Assembly (NCBI RefSeq): GCF_024628725.1
Contig: NZ_CP102409.1
Coordinates: 1,273,001-1,337,000, forward strand
Origin: Ruegeria sp. YS9
Lineage (GTDB): Bacteria; Pseudomonadota; Alphaproteobacteria; Rhodobacterales; Rhodobacteraceae
DNA length: 64,000 nt
Reading direction: 5' to 3'
Positions 53,895 to 64,000 of the stretch are shown in pieces. Position 1 is the first letter of the stretch. Every line of letters starts with the position of its first letter. Position numbers and translations under genes: made by a program. Under the pieces are notes generated by a model. The model did no database searches. It had not been told where the DNA came from and saw nothing but the letters and a program-made list of their open reading frames with translations.

Positions 53895-53900
53895 TCCTTT
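53895..53900 (-). promoter_or_regulatory. Shine-Dalgarno site fixing the infC start
   Basis: AAAGGA on the minus strand lies 8 bases before the ATA codon and directly abuts an out-of-frame ATG, which is too close to be used. This spacing supports ATA as the true initiation codon. Confidence 0.7.
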
Positions 53901-54044
53901 GATAATTGCAGAATTTCGAGCCCGGAATTTAAACCGGGCCGAGCCGCACTTCAAGCGTCATAAACACCGGTAGTTGCGAAAAAACAGTGTTTTGTTCGGT
54001 GTTTTTTGCGTTCGGGGCCACAAAGCTCTGAACGCAGCCTGCCT

Positions 54045-54878
54045 TTAGCCGACAAAGGCTTTTTCAATCACGAACTCCTTGGGTTCGGAATTCGCGCCTT
54101 CGCGCAGACCGAAACCCTCAAGGATTTCCTTGATGTCCAGATTGAATGCCAGCGAACCGCAGACCATGGCGCGGTCGGTTTCGGGCTTGATTCCGCCTTC
54201 GATGCCCAGATCCCTGAACACGGTACCATCCTTCAGCAGGTCGGTGATCCGACCCATCTTGGGGCTCTCTTCGCGCGTGGTCGTCGGGTAATAGCGGATC
54301 TTGTCAGCGAAGCCTTCGCCAATCAGTTCGGCCAGCATTTCATCCTGACGGATGCTGTCGATCAATTGGCGGCCATATTCCAGTTCAGCCACTTCGCGGC
54401 AGGTGTGGGTGATGATGACCTCGTCATAATCTTCATATGTTTGCGGTTCACGCAGCAGCGAAGCAAACGGGGCAAAGCCGGTGCCGGTTGCAAAGAACCA
54501 CAAACGCTTGCCGGGCAGCAGGGCGTCATGCACCAATGTGCCAACCGGCTTGGGGCGCAGGATGATCTGGTCACCGGGCTTGATATGCTGGAGCTTCGAC
54601 GTCAGCGGGCCGTTCTGAACCTTGATCGAATAGAACTCCAGCTCATCGTCCCACGAAGGCGAGGCGATTGAATAGGCGCGCAGCAATGGCTTGCCATTGT
54701 CGCCCAGCAGACCAATCATCACGAACTCGCCCGAGCGAAAACGCAGCGAGGCGGGGCGCGTCACCTTGAAAGAGAACAGGCTGTCGGTCCAATGCTTGAC
54801 CTCGGTTACGGTTTGCGCGTCCGGCAGGACGGGGGCCTTCACGGCAGTTGCTTCGCTCACGGGCTTCATCTCTGTCAT
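54045..54878 (-). CDS. fpr: ferredoxin/flavodoxin-NADP+ reductase
   Basis: A 277-residue FAD enzyme. RAYSIAS binds FAD, GTGFAPFASLLRE begins the NADP domain, and MVCGSLAFN and the C-terminal FVIEKAFVG are typical of bacterial Fpr. It shuttles electrons between NADPH and ferredoxin. It is the nearest source of reduced ferredoxin for the sulfite reductase encoded 1.3 kb away, which lacks a flavoprotein subunit here. Confidence 0.93.
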   Translation of the reverse strand: MTEMKPVSEATAVKAPVLPDAQTVTEVKHWTDSLFSFKVTRPASLRFRSGEFVMIGLLGDNGKPLLRAYSIASPSWDDELEFYSIKVQNGPLTSKLQHIKPGDQIILRPKPVGTLVHDALLPGKRLWFFATGTGFAPFASLLREPQTYEDYDEVIITHTCREVAELEYGRQLIDSIRQDEMLAELIGEGFADKIRYYPTTTREESPKMGRITDLLKDGTVFRDLGIEGGIKPETDRAMVCGSLAFNLDIKEILEGFGLREGANSEPKEFVIEKAFVG

Positions 54879-54987
54879 CGTTTACCTGCCGGTCTGCTAA
54901 ACCGACATCTCCGTTTAATCATTGATCCAGGTCAGGAAAAGGGGACAGATTGCCCCCTTTGTGTCACAAGCCGGCGATGTGCGGCTT

Positions 54988-55395
54988 TTAACCGCGCAAA
55001 CGGGCCTGATAGTTGTTCTCTTTCCAGTTGGCCCGGGAAAGCCACTGATCTTCGGGCTGGCGGTCTGCCAGGTCTCCGTCAATCTCAACTTCGTCAAAGC
55101 CGCTGCGACGCGCCATGGCGTATTGGTCTGCCAGAACATGACCCTTGGCGCGCAAGCGTCCCGTATAGCCCTTCAGGCGCAGGGTGCGGGCGATGGTAAA
55201 GCCGCGACCGTCGGCAAAGGATGGAAAATCCACCCGGACCAACCTGGCACTGCCCAAACGGTCAAAAAGCTCATCCGGGTCCGTGTCCGAGCTGACGTCC
55301 AGCGCAACCACGTCATTTGCGGCATCGTCCAGAGTGACAAAGCCGTCGGTCCAGTCATCGGGCGAAAAGCCCTCATCCGTTACGATTACGTTCAT
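54988..55395 (-). CDS. DUF934 family protein of the sulfite-reduction operon
   Basis: A 135-residue protein of DUF934 (DFPSFADGRGFTIARTLR, GHVLADQYAMARRSGFD), a family nearly always next to sulfite reductase genes in alpha- and gammaproteobacteria. It may help electron delivery or assembly; the reaction is unknown. Its ATG overlaps the cysH stop by 4 bases. Confidence 0.87.
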   Translation of the reverse strand: MNVIVTDEGFSPDDWTDGFVTLDDAANDVVALDVSSDTDPDELFDRLGSARLVRVDFPSFADGRGFTIARTLRLKGYTGRLRAKGHVLADQYAMARRSGFDEVEIDGDLADRQPEDQWLSRANWKENNYQARLRG

Positions 55396-56142
55396 GTTTT
55401 CTCTCCGATGCGCACCATCTTGCCATCGACAAAATGTATGCCGCATTCTTCCTTGTTCTGATCGCGCCAGCGTCCGGCGCGGGGGTCTTCGCCTTCTTTG
55501 ACCGGCGAGGTGCAGGGCGCACAGCCGATCGATGGGTATCCCTTGGCCACCAGCGGATGCCGGGGCAGGTTGTTTTCTTCCATATAGGCGCGCACATCGC
55601 CCGGCGCCCAATGGGCCAGCGGATTGACCTTGATCCGGCCCGTGCCATCTTCGACCTCGAAGAACTCGAGCGCGGCGCGCGTGCCGGACTGGAACCGTTT
55701 CCGGCCGGTAATCCAACCGCAATAGCCTGTCAGGGCTTGTTGCAACGGAAAGGTCTTGCGCAGGTTGCAGCACGCATCCGTATCCCGCAGGCGTAGCGCG
55801 CCATAGGGGTCTTCGCGTTGCAGTTCTTCGTCATCCGCCCGAATGATCTTGATGTTCCTGAGCCCCAGACGCTCGCTGACTTCCTGTTGGTATTCCAGCG
55901 TTTCGGTAAACAGCAGTTGAGTATCCACGAACAACACCGGTGTCATCTTGTCGACCACCGCAGCCATATGCAGCAACACCACCGATTCCGCACCGAAGCT
56001 TGAGACCAGAGCAAGTTCGTCGATCTCTTCAAGGGCGCCATGCATCACGTCATGGGCGCTGTGGTGACGGAACCGGGCATTCAATGCGTTGACCTTCTCA
56101 GTCAGGTCGCTGCGGTCTTTGCCCAGTTCCGTTTGGATCAGG

Positions 56143-56153
<11 letters not shown>
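55392..56153 (-). CDS. cysH: adenylyl-sulfate (APS) reductase, assimilatory
   Basis: A 253-residue CysH-family reductase. The paired cysteines DACCNLRK and GCAPCT bind a 4Fe-4S cluster, which marks APS rather than PAPS reductases, and ECGIH is the catalytic cysteine motif. It converts APS to sulfite. The gene overlaps cysI by 11 bases and DUF934 by 4, so all three are co-translated. Confidence 0.93.
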
Positions 56154-57807
<1,654 letters not shown>

Positions 57808-57872
57808 GTCTAGCTGTCCTTGGTTGCAGCCCCGAACCCGGGGCCTTGAAGGGGAGAGAGAAGGGCCAGAGG

Positions 57873-58187
57873 TCAGGCCCGGGGCTGCGGGGAAGCTTCC
57901 TGTTTGCCGTGGGCATAGTTGGACGGACCAGTGCGGCGGAAGTCTTCCCGGAAATGGGTGGGCTCGGGGCCGTTTTCGCCAGCAACGGCATCGGCCAGAT
58001 AGGCGCCCACGATTTTGTTTGCCTGACGCGCGGCATCCAGCAGGCGAACCTGCGCATGTGCCTCGTCGGTGATCAGTTCTGCTTCGCTCAGGTCACGGGA
58101 CCAGCGGTCATCTTCGGTCAGATAAACCACGTCACCTTCGAGCAAGTCATTTGCAGTGACGACTTTGGGGGTAAAAGCGCGGGCCAT
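57873..58187 (-). CDS. DUF2849 family protein
   Basis: A 104-residue acidic protein (KVVTANDLLEGDVVYLTEDD) of DUF2849, always seen between siroheme synthase and sulfite reductase genes in this bacterial group. The start overlaps the previous stop by one base (TGATG). Function unknown; an accessory role in sulfite reduction is inferred. Confidence 0.85.
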   Translation of the reverse strand: MARAFTPKVVTANDLLEGDVVYLTEDDRWSRDLSEAELITDEAHAQVRLLDAARQANKIVGAYLADAVAGENGPEPTHFREDFRRTGPSNYAHGKQEASPQPRA

Positions 58188-58963
58188 CAGGCAAGCTCCT
58201 TGTTGAATTCGGTTACAGCCTGCGTCGCTTGGCGCGGGGCAAGGCCATAGAAAGTCAGGGCCGGTCCATCCATTTCGGCGGCGGCCAGATCGGTGGGCAA
58301 CTGGTCCAAGGTGGTGGCCAAAATCCGTTGGTCTGGGCGCGATGCATTCTCGACCAGGGTAATGGGCGTGGCGCGATCGGCGCCGTGCATGATCAGACGG
58401 CCCTGAATGAACCGAGCGGATTTCTTGCCCATGTAGATCGCTGCAACGGAACCCGGCTGAGCCAAAGCGTTCCAATCGTGATCCGCGAATCCTCGCATGT
58501 CGTGCCCGGTCAAAAACCGCACCGATGAGTTGCGCCCGCGGCGGGTCAGGCTTTGGCCGATGCCAGCCACTGCGGCAGAGGCCGCCGTGATGCCGGGAAT
58601 GATCTGCCAGGGTATACCGGCCGCATCCACGGCCTCGATTTCTTCGTCCAGACGACCAAAGACCGTGGGATCACCCGATTTCAGCCGCACCACGCGGTTG
58701 CCATTCAGGGCGTATTCAACCAGAAGCGCGTCGATATCACTTTGCTTCCACGAGGGGCCGAACCCGGCCTTGCCGACATCTACCAAAACGGCCTTTTGAG
58801 CGGCCATGTCCAGCACGGGTTTGCTGATGAGGCGATCGTGCAGCACCACATCCGCCTGCTCAAACGCAGTCAGCGCCTTGAGCGTCAGCAACTCGGGGTC
58901 ACCGGGCCCAGCGCCGACAAAGTCGACATGGCCTATGGGGTTGGTCGTGTGAAAATCCTGCAT
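58187..58963 (-). CDS. cobA: uroporphyrinogen-III C-methyltransferase
   Basis: A 258-residue SAM-dependent methyltransferase making precorrin-2 for siroheme or cobalamin. VGAGPGDPELLT, VVRLKSGDPTVFGR and IIPGITAASAA are the family motifs. It lacks the CysG N-terminal dehydrogenase/chelatase. As first gene of the sulfite operon it most likely serves CysI siroheme. The start at 58963 gives normal length; a longer frame is rejected. Confidence 0.92.
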   Translation of the reverse strand: MQDFHTTNPIGHVDFVGAGPGDPELLTLKALTAFEQADVVLHDRLISKPVLDMAAQKAVLVDVGKAGFGPSWKQSDIDALLVEYALNGNRVVRLKSGDPTVFGRLDEEIEAVDAAGIPWQIIPGITAASAAVAGIGQSLTRRGRNSSVRFLTGHDMRGFADHDWNALAQPGSVAAIYMGKKSARFIQGRLIMHGADRATPITLVENASRPDQRILATTLDQLPTDLAAAEMDGPALTFYGLAPRQATQAVTEFNKELA

Positions 58964-59003
58964 CGGATCGTCTCGGGTGTTGTTTGACTTGACCCTCAAT
59001 ATA

Positions 59004-59078
59004 GGAAATATTCCCATCAAAGCGCCATATCGCGGCTGAAATAAGGACAAATGTTCCGAAATTCGGGAAAACCGGAAC
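59004..59078. promoter_or_regulatory. candidate Lrp operators between cobA and lrp
   Basis: The divergent region holds the symmetric sites GGAA-ATA-TTCC (59004-59014) and CCGAA-A-TTCGG (59056-59066), and GTTCCG...CGGAAC (59053-59058 and 59073-59078). Two to three spaced palindromes are typical for Lrp/AsnC binding. Control of the sulfite operon by the adjacent Lrp protein is inferred. Confidence 0.45.
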
Positions 59079-59107
59079 AGGGGCATCGAAACAGAAGGAA
59101 AATTGGA

Positions 59108-59590
59108 ATGTCGGTGCGGATAGACGACACGGATCGAAAAATTCTGGCCGAGCTGCAACGGGACGCAGGCCAATCTTTGGACGAAATTGCGGCTCGGGTC
59201 GGCAGTTCAAAGACGCCTGTCTGGAATCGCATTCGCAAGCTCAAAGGGGCGGGAATCATCGGCCAGCAAACGGTTCTGCTGGATGCCGAGGCACTTGGGT
59301 TCGAAGCCACCTTTTTTGTTTTGATCCGCACCTCGGAACATGAGGCGGATTGGCAACGTAAATTCCTGAAAGCATTGAAGGATCACCCCGAAGTGCAAGA
59401 GGCGCACCGGTTGGCGGGTGATATCGACTATATTCTGAAGGTCCGGGTCAAGAACGCACGTGCCTATGATCAGTTCTACCAGTCGCTCATCTCGGAGGTG
59501 CGCGTGCATAACGTCACGGCGTTGTTGTCCATGGAAGAGATCAAATCCACGACGATGCTGCCGCTGAATGCGTTGGCCAAGGGGGCTTAG
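59108..59590 (+). CDS. Lrp/AsnC family transcriptional regulator
   Basis: A 160-residue regulator with HTH (IAARVGSSKTPVWNRIRKL) and RAM ligand domain (EVQEAHRLAGDIDYILKVRV). The start at 59108 follows AAGGAAAATTGG and gives the normal size. Divergent from the sulfate-reduction operon, so it may sense cysteine or methionine and control that operon. Confidence 0.92.
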   Translation: MSVRIDDTDRKILAELQRDAGQSLDEIAARVGSSKTPVWNRIRKLKGAGIIGQQTVLLDAEALGFEATFFVLIRTSEHEADWQRKFLKALKDHPEVQEAHRLAGDIDYILKVRVKNARAYDQFYQSLISEVRVHNVTALLSMEEIKSTTMLPLNALAKGA

Positions 59591-59724
59591 AAACCGAGGC
59601 TCTGCCGCCTCCACCCGTTCCGCGCGCGTTCTTCGGGGTGTTTTGAGCCAGATGAGTTGATGGGGGGCATCCGGCCGGATTCATAAGCGCCAGAGGCATC
59701 GGCAATCTGCGCGAGTTGGAATGG

Positions 59725-60906
59725 TCAAGTTCTGACCAACAGCTGATTCAACCCGTGAAAGTGATAGCTGTCCGAATAATGCGGTGGTGCAACCAGTTGC
59801 AGGTCTGGACAGCTTTCGAACAGGATCGGCAAAGCGATACGCATTTCCAGACGCGCCAGAGGTGCCCCCACACAGAAATGAATTCCGCCCCCAAAGCTTG
59901 CGTTGACTTCAATCGGACGGCGCGGCTGAAACATGTTCGGTTCAGCCCAGACAACGGGGTCGCGGTTGGCCGCGCCAAGCAACAATGCCACTTGATCGCC
60001 GCGTTTGAATGAATGGCCGAACAGGTCGACGTCCTCATAGGCGTAACGCGTGAACATGTGCAGAGGCGGGTCATAGCGCAGGATCTCTTCGATGGTTGCG
60101 TCGAGTCCATCCGGTGCCAGGACGTCGGGGCCGGCACCAGTCTGCAACAGGGTTTTCACCCCGTTCCCCAGTGAATGCACGGTAGCCTCGTGGCCTGCGT
60201 TAAGCAGCAAGATGCAGGTGGCAACCAGTTCGTCCAGTGACAGTTTCTGGCCTTCTTCTTCGGCGCTTATCAACCGGGTTATCAGATCGTCCCGTGGATC
60301 ATTGCGCCGCAACGCTATGTATTCCTTCAGGAATTCGGTGAACTCCTGTGATGATTTGGCGGCCCTGTCTTCGGTGTCCTGCGTGCGGTTGGCCTGATAC
60401 ATGGCAACCATATCGTGTGACCACTGTAACAGGTCGGGCGCCATCGCTTCAGGGACGCCCAAAAGCCGGCAGATCGTGATCACGGGCACCTGAGTGCAAT
60501 AGGCTTCCAACAGATCGAACGACTTATGAGGGAAGCCTTTGATCAGGTCGTGGCAAAGGTCTTCGATGGACGGTTGCAGCGCAGAAATCGCCCGTGACGT
60601 GAAGGCGCGCATAACCAACGACCGAAGGCGTGTGTGCCTGGGTGGTTCTGCTTCAAGCAGTGAATGGGCCTCGATGGCCAGCCAGGGCGCCAGGTGGGCT
60701 GGACCTTGCTCTGCCAGTTCGGGCGGTACCTCGCGGCCAAATCTGCGGTCCCGAAACAGGGCGCGAACCGCGCGGTATGAAACCGCGGCGACCATATCGT
60801 AGTCCTGCCAATAGAACAGATCGCCTGCGCGTCGCGTCTTGTCGTAGAACGGGTAGGGGTTTTGGACGAAACCCGGGTCTGTCGGCGATTGCGAAAAAGA
60901 CTTCAT
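59725..60906 (-). CDS. cytochrome P450
   Basis: A 393-residue soluble P450. The oxygen-binding I-helix is LLNAGHEAT, the ExxR motif EEILRY, and the heme cysteine lies in FGGGIHFCVGAPLAR. Bacterial soluble P450s hydroxylate small molecules using ferredoxin partners; none is encoded next to it. Start at 60906 chosen for the typical MKSFSQSPTDPGF entry. Divergent from the dctB-like gene. Confidence 0.92.
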   Translation of the reverse strand: MKSFSQSPTDPGFVQNPYPFYDKTRRAGDLFYWQDYDMVAAVSYRAVRALFRDRRFGREVPPELAEQGPAHLAPWLAIEAHSLLEAEPPRHTRLRSLVMRAFTSRAISALQPSIEDLCHDLIKGFPHKSFDLLEAYCTQVPVITICRLLGVPEAMAPDLLQWSHDMVAMYQANRTQDTEDRAAKSSQEFTEFLKEYIALRRNDPRDDLITRLISAEEEGQKLSLDELVATCILLLNAGHEATVHSLGNGVKTLLQTGAGPDVLAPDGLDATIEEILRYDPPLHMFTRYAYEDVDLFGHSFKRGDQVALLLGAANRDPVVWAEPNMFQPRRPIEVNASFGGGIHFCVGAPLARLEMRIALPILFESCPDLQLVAPPHYSDSYHFHGLNQLLVRT

Positions 60907-60952
60907 GCGCCTCACACTTGCCATGCGGCGCGTTGAATGCAAGACCCTGTCT

Positions 60953-62686
60953 ATGCACAGGGTTTGGTTCATTTCCGGTTTTTTGCTCGCCGTCGGGCTA
61001 TTGTCGGGGTTTGTCTGGTCTTATGGCTATCGACAGGCCCTGTCTCAGTTGAGCGAGAAGGCAGAGGCCGATCTTGAGCTGGCGGCTGACCGGCTGAGCA
61101 CGCAGATGCAGGTGTACCAGGAACTTGCCGTGCTGATGGCGACACATCCCGTTTTGCATGAACTGGAAACCCAGGCCGACAGACGCCAGGCTCGGGAAAT
61201 GCTGCTGGACGTTGCAGACAAGACTGCCGCCGTAAACATGATGTACCTGGATACGAACGGGCAGGTGCTGGTATCGGCGCAGCCGGTGTCCCAGCGCAAC
61301 ATGGCCGGGCACCCAGCTTTCCGCCGCGCGATGCAGGGCGCCCTAGGCAGTGCGCATGAGGTTGTACCTTCGGGCGATGACCGGATCTATTCCTACGCCG
61401 CCCCCGCTTTTGGCCCGTCTGGCCAGATCGAAGGCGCGCTGATGGTTGTTGCTGATGTTCAGGACGTTGAACAGACGTGGCGCGGCAGTACCGAAGCGGT
61501 TTTCTTTGTCGATTCCGATGGTGTTGTTTTCATTTCCAACAGATCCGACCTGTTGTTCTGGCGCCAGGCGGACGGTGAGGCGGGATTGACGCCGCCAGAT
61601 GGCGCGACCGTTGATTTTTCTTCAAAACAGGTCGGCAGGCACGAGTTGTGGCATTTGAACTGGGGGCGTTACCTGCCACGAGATGCGCTGCATCTGACCC
61701 TTGATTTGCCGGTTATCGACATGACTGCCGAGGTTCTGGTGGATGTGGCACCGGCCCTTCAGCTTGCCAGGCTACAGGCGGCGGCCGTCGCGGCGATCTG
61801 TCTGGCCTTCGGGGCAATGCTCTTTCTTGCCATGGAGCGGCGGCGGGCACTGGCTGAAGCGAATGCCGTTCTGGAAAGCCGTGTGGCCAAACGTACCCAT
61901 GACCTGACGGTAGCAAATGCCAGCTTGCGCAAGGAAGTGACGGAACGGGAAGAAGCCGAGGCGGCGCTGCGGCGGGCCCAGGCGGACCTGGTTCAGGCGG
62001 GGAAGCTCAGCGCTTTGGGACAAATGTCGGCGGGGATCAGTCATGAACTGAACCAGCCGCTTATGGCCATACGGCAATTTGCGGATAACGGCTCAGCGTT
62101 CATGACGCGGGGAAAACCTGAAATGGCCGCCGAGAATCTGGGCCGGATCTCGGAAATGGCGGCGCGGATGGCGCGGATCATCAAGAACCTTCGCGCCTTT
62201 GCCCGCAACGAAAGCGAACCAATGGGGCGTGTTGACCTGATACAGGTTCTCAACACCGCTGTTGAACTGACAGAGGCCCGCCTGCGAGACGACGATGTAA
62301 CCCTGAACTGGACCACCCCGAATGGCGCTGTGTATGTTTGGGGGGGTGAAGTACGTTTGGTGCAGGTATTCGTGAATCTGATCAACAATGCGGCGGATGC
62401 AATGCTGGGGCGACCAAAACGGATTATAACGATAACGCTGCGAAAAGGTGCCCGGCTGAGTGTTTCCCTACAGGACACAGGCCCCGGCATTGAAGACCCC
62501 GATCGGATGTTCGAGCCCTTCTATTCGACGAAAAGCGTTGGATCGTCGGAAGGTTTGGGGCTGGGGCTTTCGATTTCATACGGGCTGGTTCAAAGTTTCG
62601 GTGGTGATATTCGGGGCGCGAACACGGCGGATGGGGCCATGTTCACCGTCGAACTGGAACCTTGCGACAAGGAAGAGGCCGCATGA
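60953..62686 (+). CDS. dctB: sensor histidine kinase, DctB-like
   Basis: About 577 residues: a membrane helix (residues 5-22), a periplasmic double-PAS/Cache sensor to about residue 275, a second helix, a coiled coil, and HisKA/HATPase domains with phospho-histidine in AGISHELNQPLMA and ATP boxes (VNLINNAADA, DTGPGI, GLGLGLSIS). It fits C4-dicarboxylate sensors. Several ATGs (60905, 60923, 60953) are possible starts; 60953 puts the helix close to the N-terminus. Overlaps the regulator gene. Confidence 0.88.
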   Translation: MHRVWFISGFLLAVGLLSGFVWSYGYRQALSQLSEKAEADLELAADRLSTQMQVYQELAVLMATHPVLHELETQADRRQAREMLLDVADKTAAVNMMYLDTNGQVLVSAQPVSQRNMAGHPAFRRAMQGALGSAHEVVPSGDDRIYSYAAPAFGPSGQIEGALMVVADVQDVEQTWRGSTEAVFFVDSDGVVFISNRSDLLFWRQADGEAGLTPPDGATVDFSSKQVGRHELWHLNWGRYLPRDALHLTLDLPVIDMTAEVLVDVAPALQLARLQAAAVAAICLAFGAMLFLAMERRRALAEANAVLESRVAKRTHDLTVANASLRKEVTEREEAEAALRRAQADLVQAGKLSALGQMSAGISHELNQPLMAIRQFADNGSAFMTRGKPEMAAENLGRISEMAARMARIIKNLRAFARNESEPMGRVDLIQVLNTAVELTEARLRDDDVTLNWTTPNGAVYVWGGEVRLVQVFVNLINNAADAMLGRPKRIITITLRKGARLSVSLQDTGPGIEDPDRMFEPFYSTKSVGSSEGLGLGLSISYGLVQSFGGDIRGANTADGAMFTVELEPCDKEEAA

Positions 62687-63912
62687 TGCGCAGGGTTTTG
62701 TTGGTCGATGATGATGCAGCCGTACGCGAGGCCCTGTCTCAGACTCTGGAATTGGCGGACTATCTGCCAACGACTGCGGGGTCTTTTGTGGCGGCCAAGG
62801 ATCACATCAGTCGCGATTTTCCCGGTGTCATCATCTCGGATATCCGCATGCCGGGGCGGGACGGATTCCATCTTTTGTCATATGCCCGAGAGGTCGATCC
62901 GGATCTTCCCGTGGTTCTTCTAACGGGTGAGGGCGATATTCCCATGGCCGTCGATGCCATGGGAAAGGGTGCGTTCGATTTTCTGGAAAAGCCGTGCGCC
63001 GCTTCCGACCTTCTGGAGGTGCTTGAACGCGCCTTTGCATCCCGTTCGCAAGTATTGGAGCAAAGGGCGGCGAAATCCGAGCTGGAACGAGGAGACCCGG
63101 CCGCGCGTTTGCTGTTCGGTCTGTCGCCGCAGGCCGAGGCCCTGCGCGAGCGGGTTCGGACCGTCGCTCCGACAGGTGCCGAAGTTCTTGTGACGGGACC
63201 GCCAGGCAGCGGCATCTCGAAGGTCGCCGAGGTCGTGCATCTGATGTCACCAGCAGGGCAGGGCCCGTTTGTCAAACGCACGGCCTCCAGCCTCAGCCCC
63301 GACGACCTGGCCAAAAGCTGCGAGGATGCGGCAGGTGGGTCATTGTTTCTGGACGAAGTCTCGGCCATGCCCCATGCCACGCAATTTGCGGCGTTGGAGA
63401 TCATCGAGCAGGGGCCGGGCGGGCGTATCATTGCGGGAACGACCGCTGATCTTTCAGCGCTGAGTTCTGAAGGCCGGTTCAATGCAGACCTGTTTTACAG
63501 GCTGGATGTCATGCGGGTGCGTATTCCATCGCTGGCAGAACGCCCCGACGACATTCCGGTGATCTTCCGCCATTACGTTGCACAGGCCGCAGAACAGGCG
63601 GGGATCGTGGCGCCGGAAATCTCGTCCGAGCATCTGGCGTCGCTAATGGCCAGCGACTGGCCGGGGAATGCGCGATCCCTGATGTCAGCCGCGATGCGCT
63701 TCGTGCTGGGAATGCCGGAAGAAGTCGCGCAGGCAACTGATCTGGGGCTCAGCGAACAGATGGCGCGGGTGGAGCGGTCGCTGCTCATCGCGGCGCTGGG
63801 TCGTCACAACGGCAAGGCATCAGATGCGGCGAAGGCATTGAAACTGCCGCGCAAGACATTTTACGACAAGCTGGCACGGTACCAGATTCGGGCCGAGGAT
63901 TACCGGCGGTAA
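62683..63912 (+). CDS. dctD: response regulator, DctD-like, with degenerate AAA+ domain
   Basis: A 409-residue regulator. The receiver domain carries phospho-acceptor D53 (ISDIRMPG). The central AAA+ domain has lost the Walker A lysine (GPPGSGISKVAEV) and lacks the GAFTGA sigma-54 contact loop, which is shortened by roughly 25 residues, while Walker B (LFLDEVSAMP) and the FYRLDV sensor remain. A Fis-type HTH ends the protein. It probably activates without sigma-54, as in Rhodobacter relatives. Overlaps dctB (ATGATG). Confidence 0.87.
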   Translation: MMRRVLLVDDDAAVREALSQTLELADYLPTTAGSFVAAKDHISRDFPGVIISDIRMPGRDGFHLLSYAREVDPDLPVVLLTGEGDIPMAVDAMGKGAFDFLEKPCAASDLLEVLERAFASRSQVLEQRAAKSELERGDPAARLLFGLSPQAEALRERVRTVAPTGAEVLVTGPPGSGISKVAEVVHLMSPAGQGPFVKRTASSLSPDDLAKSCEDAAGGSLFLDEVSAMPHATQFAALEIIEQGPGGRIIAGTTADLSALSSEGRFNADLFYRLDVMRVRIPSLAERPDDIPVIFRHYVAQAAEQAGIVAPEISSEHLASLMASDWPGNARSLMSAAMRFVLGMPEEVAQATDLGLSEQMARVERSLLIAALGRHNGKASDAAKALKLPRKTFYDKLARYQIRAEDYRR

Positions 63913-63970
63913 CGGTCGGGCTCCCGCCACCTTTTTCCGCATTAACATGCGTCTAAAGCTGTTGGGCCGG

Positions 63971-63992
63971 GCAGCCCGCTGTCGCGGGCTGC
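63971..63992 (+). terminator. hairpin after the dctD-like gene
   Basis: GCAGCCCGC pairs perfectly with GCGGGCTGC around TGTC, 58 bases after the stop codon, at the window edge. Only a short T-run follows, so terminator function is likely but not certain. Confidence 0.5.
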
Positions 63993-64000
63993 GGTTTCGC

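Noticed and set aside
54988..55773. A long minus-strand frame running through DUF934 into cysH
   Set aside because: The N-terminal half is an out-of-frame reading of cysH. DUF934 has its own ATG at 55395 with a 4-base overlap.

Overview
The window looks like a chromosomal segment of a marine Roseobacter-group alphaproteobacterium (Rhodobacteraceae). The evidence is high-GC coding style, a trgA-trgB-cysK tellurite locus as first described in Rhodobacter, Rhodobacteraceae-restricted families (DUF6456, DUF6477, DUF2849), an MttB-superfamily methyltransferase, and several pathways for marine nitrogenous osmolytes. I cannot name a species from sequence alone. Gene density is high. About 66 coding regions and one tRNA (Ser, GGA) are supported; no rRNA, CRISPR array, prophage or intact insertion sequence was seen.

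Layout. 0-5.6 kb: end of a cyclopropane-fatty-acid synthase-type methyltransferase, trgA, trgB, cysK and an MscS-family channel. 5.7-6.2 kb: tRNA-Ser followed by a possible recombinase remnant. 6.2-12 kb: a five-gene minus-strand operon (aldehyde dehydrogenase, luciferase-like monooxygenase, flavin reductase, alpha/beta hydrolase, DUF1185) with a divergent LysR regulator. Its composition matches trigonelline (Tgn)-type, and possibly homarine-type, cleavage of N-methylated pyridine carboxylates. 12-22.7 kb: an ectoine-hydrolase (DoeA) homologue, a second M24 protein, an EutA-like Asp/Glu racemase, a complete polyamine-type ABC importer, a convincing creatinase and a ureohydrolase. Together 6-23 kb reads as an island for methylated, cyclic or guanidino nitrogen compounds.

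23-37.7 kb: a truncated globin translationally coupled to a class III adenylate cyclase; TetR; PPK2; an operon of P-loop ATPase, metA (acetyl-CoA type) and hydrolase; two EamA transporters; a FadL-type porin; guaA; GNAT; an MttB-family methyltransferase; and DUF6477/DUF6456 genes. 37.7-44.6 kb: housekeeping genes (peroxiredoxin, lipA, M20 amidohydrolase, RcnB-like, hpt, a COQ10-type protein, MmgE/PrpD, pyrC). 44.7-49.7 kb: MoxR, CoxE-like VWA, a secreted protein, XdhC and a molybdopterin-binding protein, a molybdo-hydroxylase maturation set without its enzyme.

49.7-53.3 kb: RpiR regulator divergent from a BKACE plus class III aminotransferase pair, then a small membrane protein. 53.3-54.9 kb: infC, apparently starting at ATA, and ferredoxin-NADP reductase. 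55-59.6 kb: assimilatory sulfate reduction (DUF934, cysH, cysI, DUF2849, uroporphyrinogen methyltransferase) with a divergent Lrp regulator. 59.7-64 kb: a cytochrome P450 and a DctB/DctD-like two-component pair whose regulator has lost its sigma-54 hallmarks.

Gene limits are inferred from reading frames, Shine-Dalgarno positions and family resemblance. Function calls rest on recalled family motifs, not on database searches.
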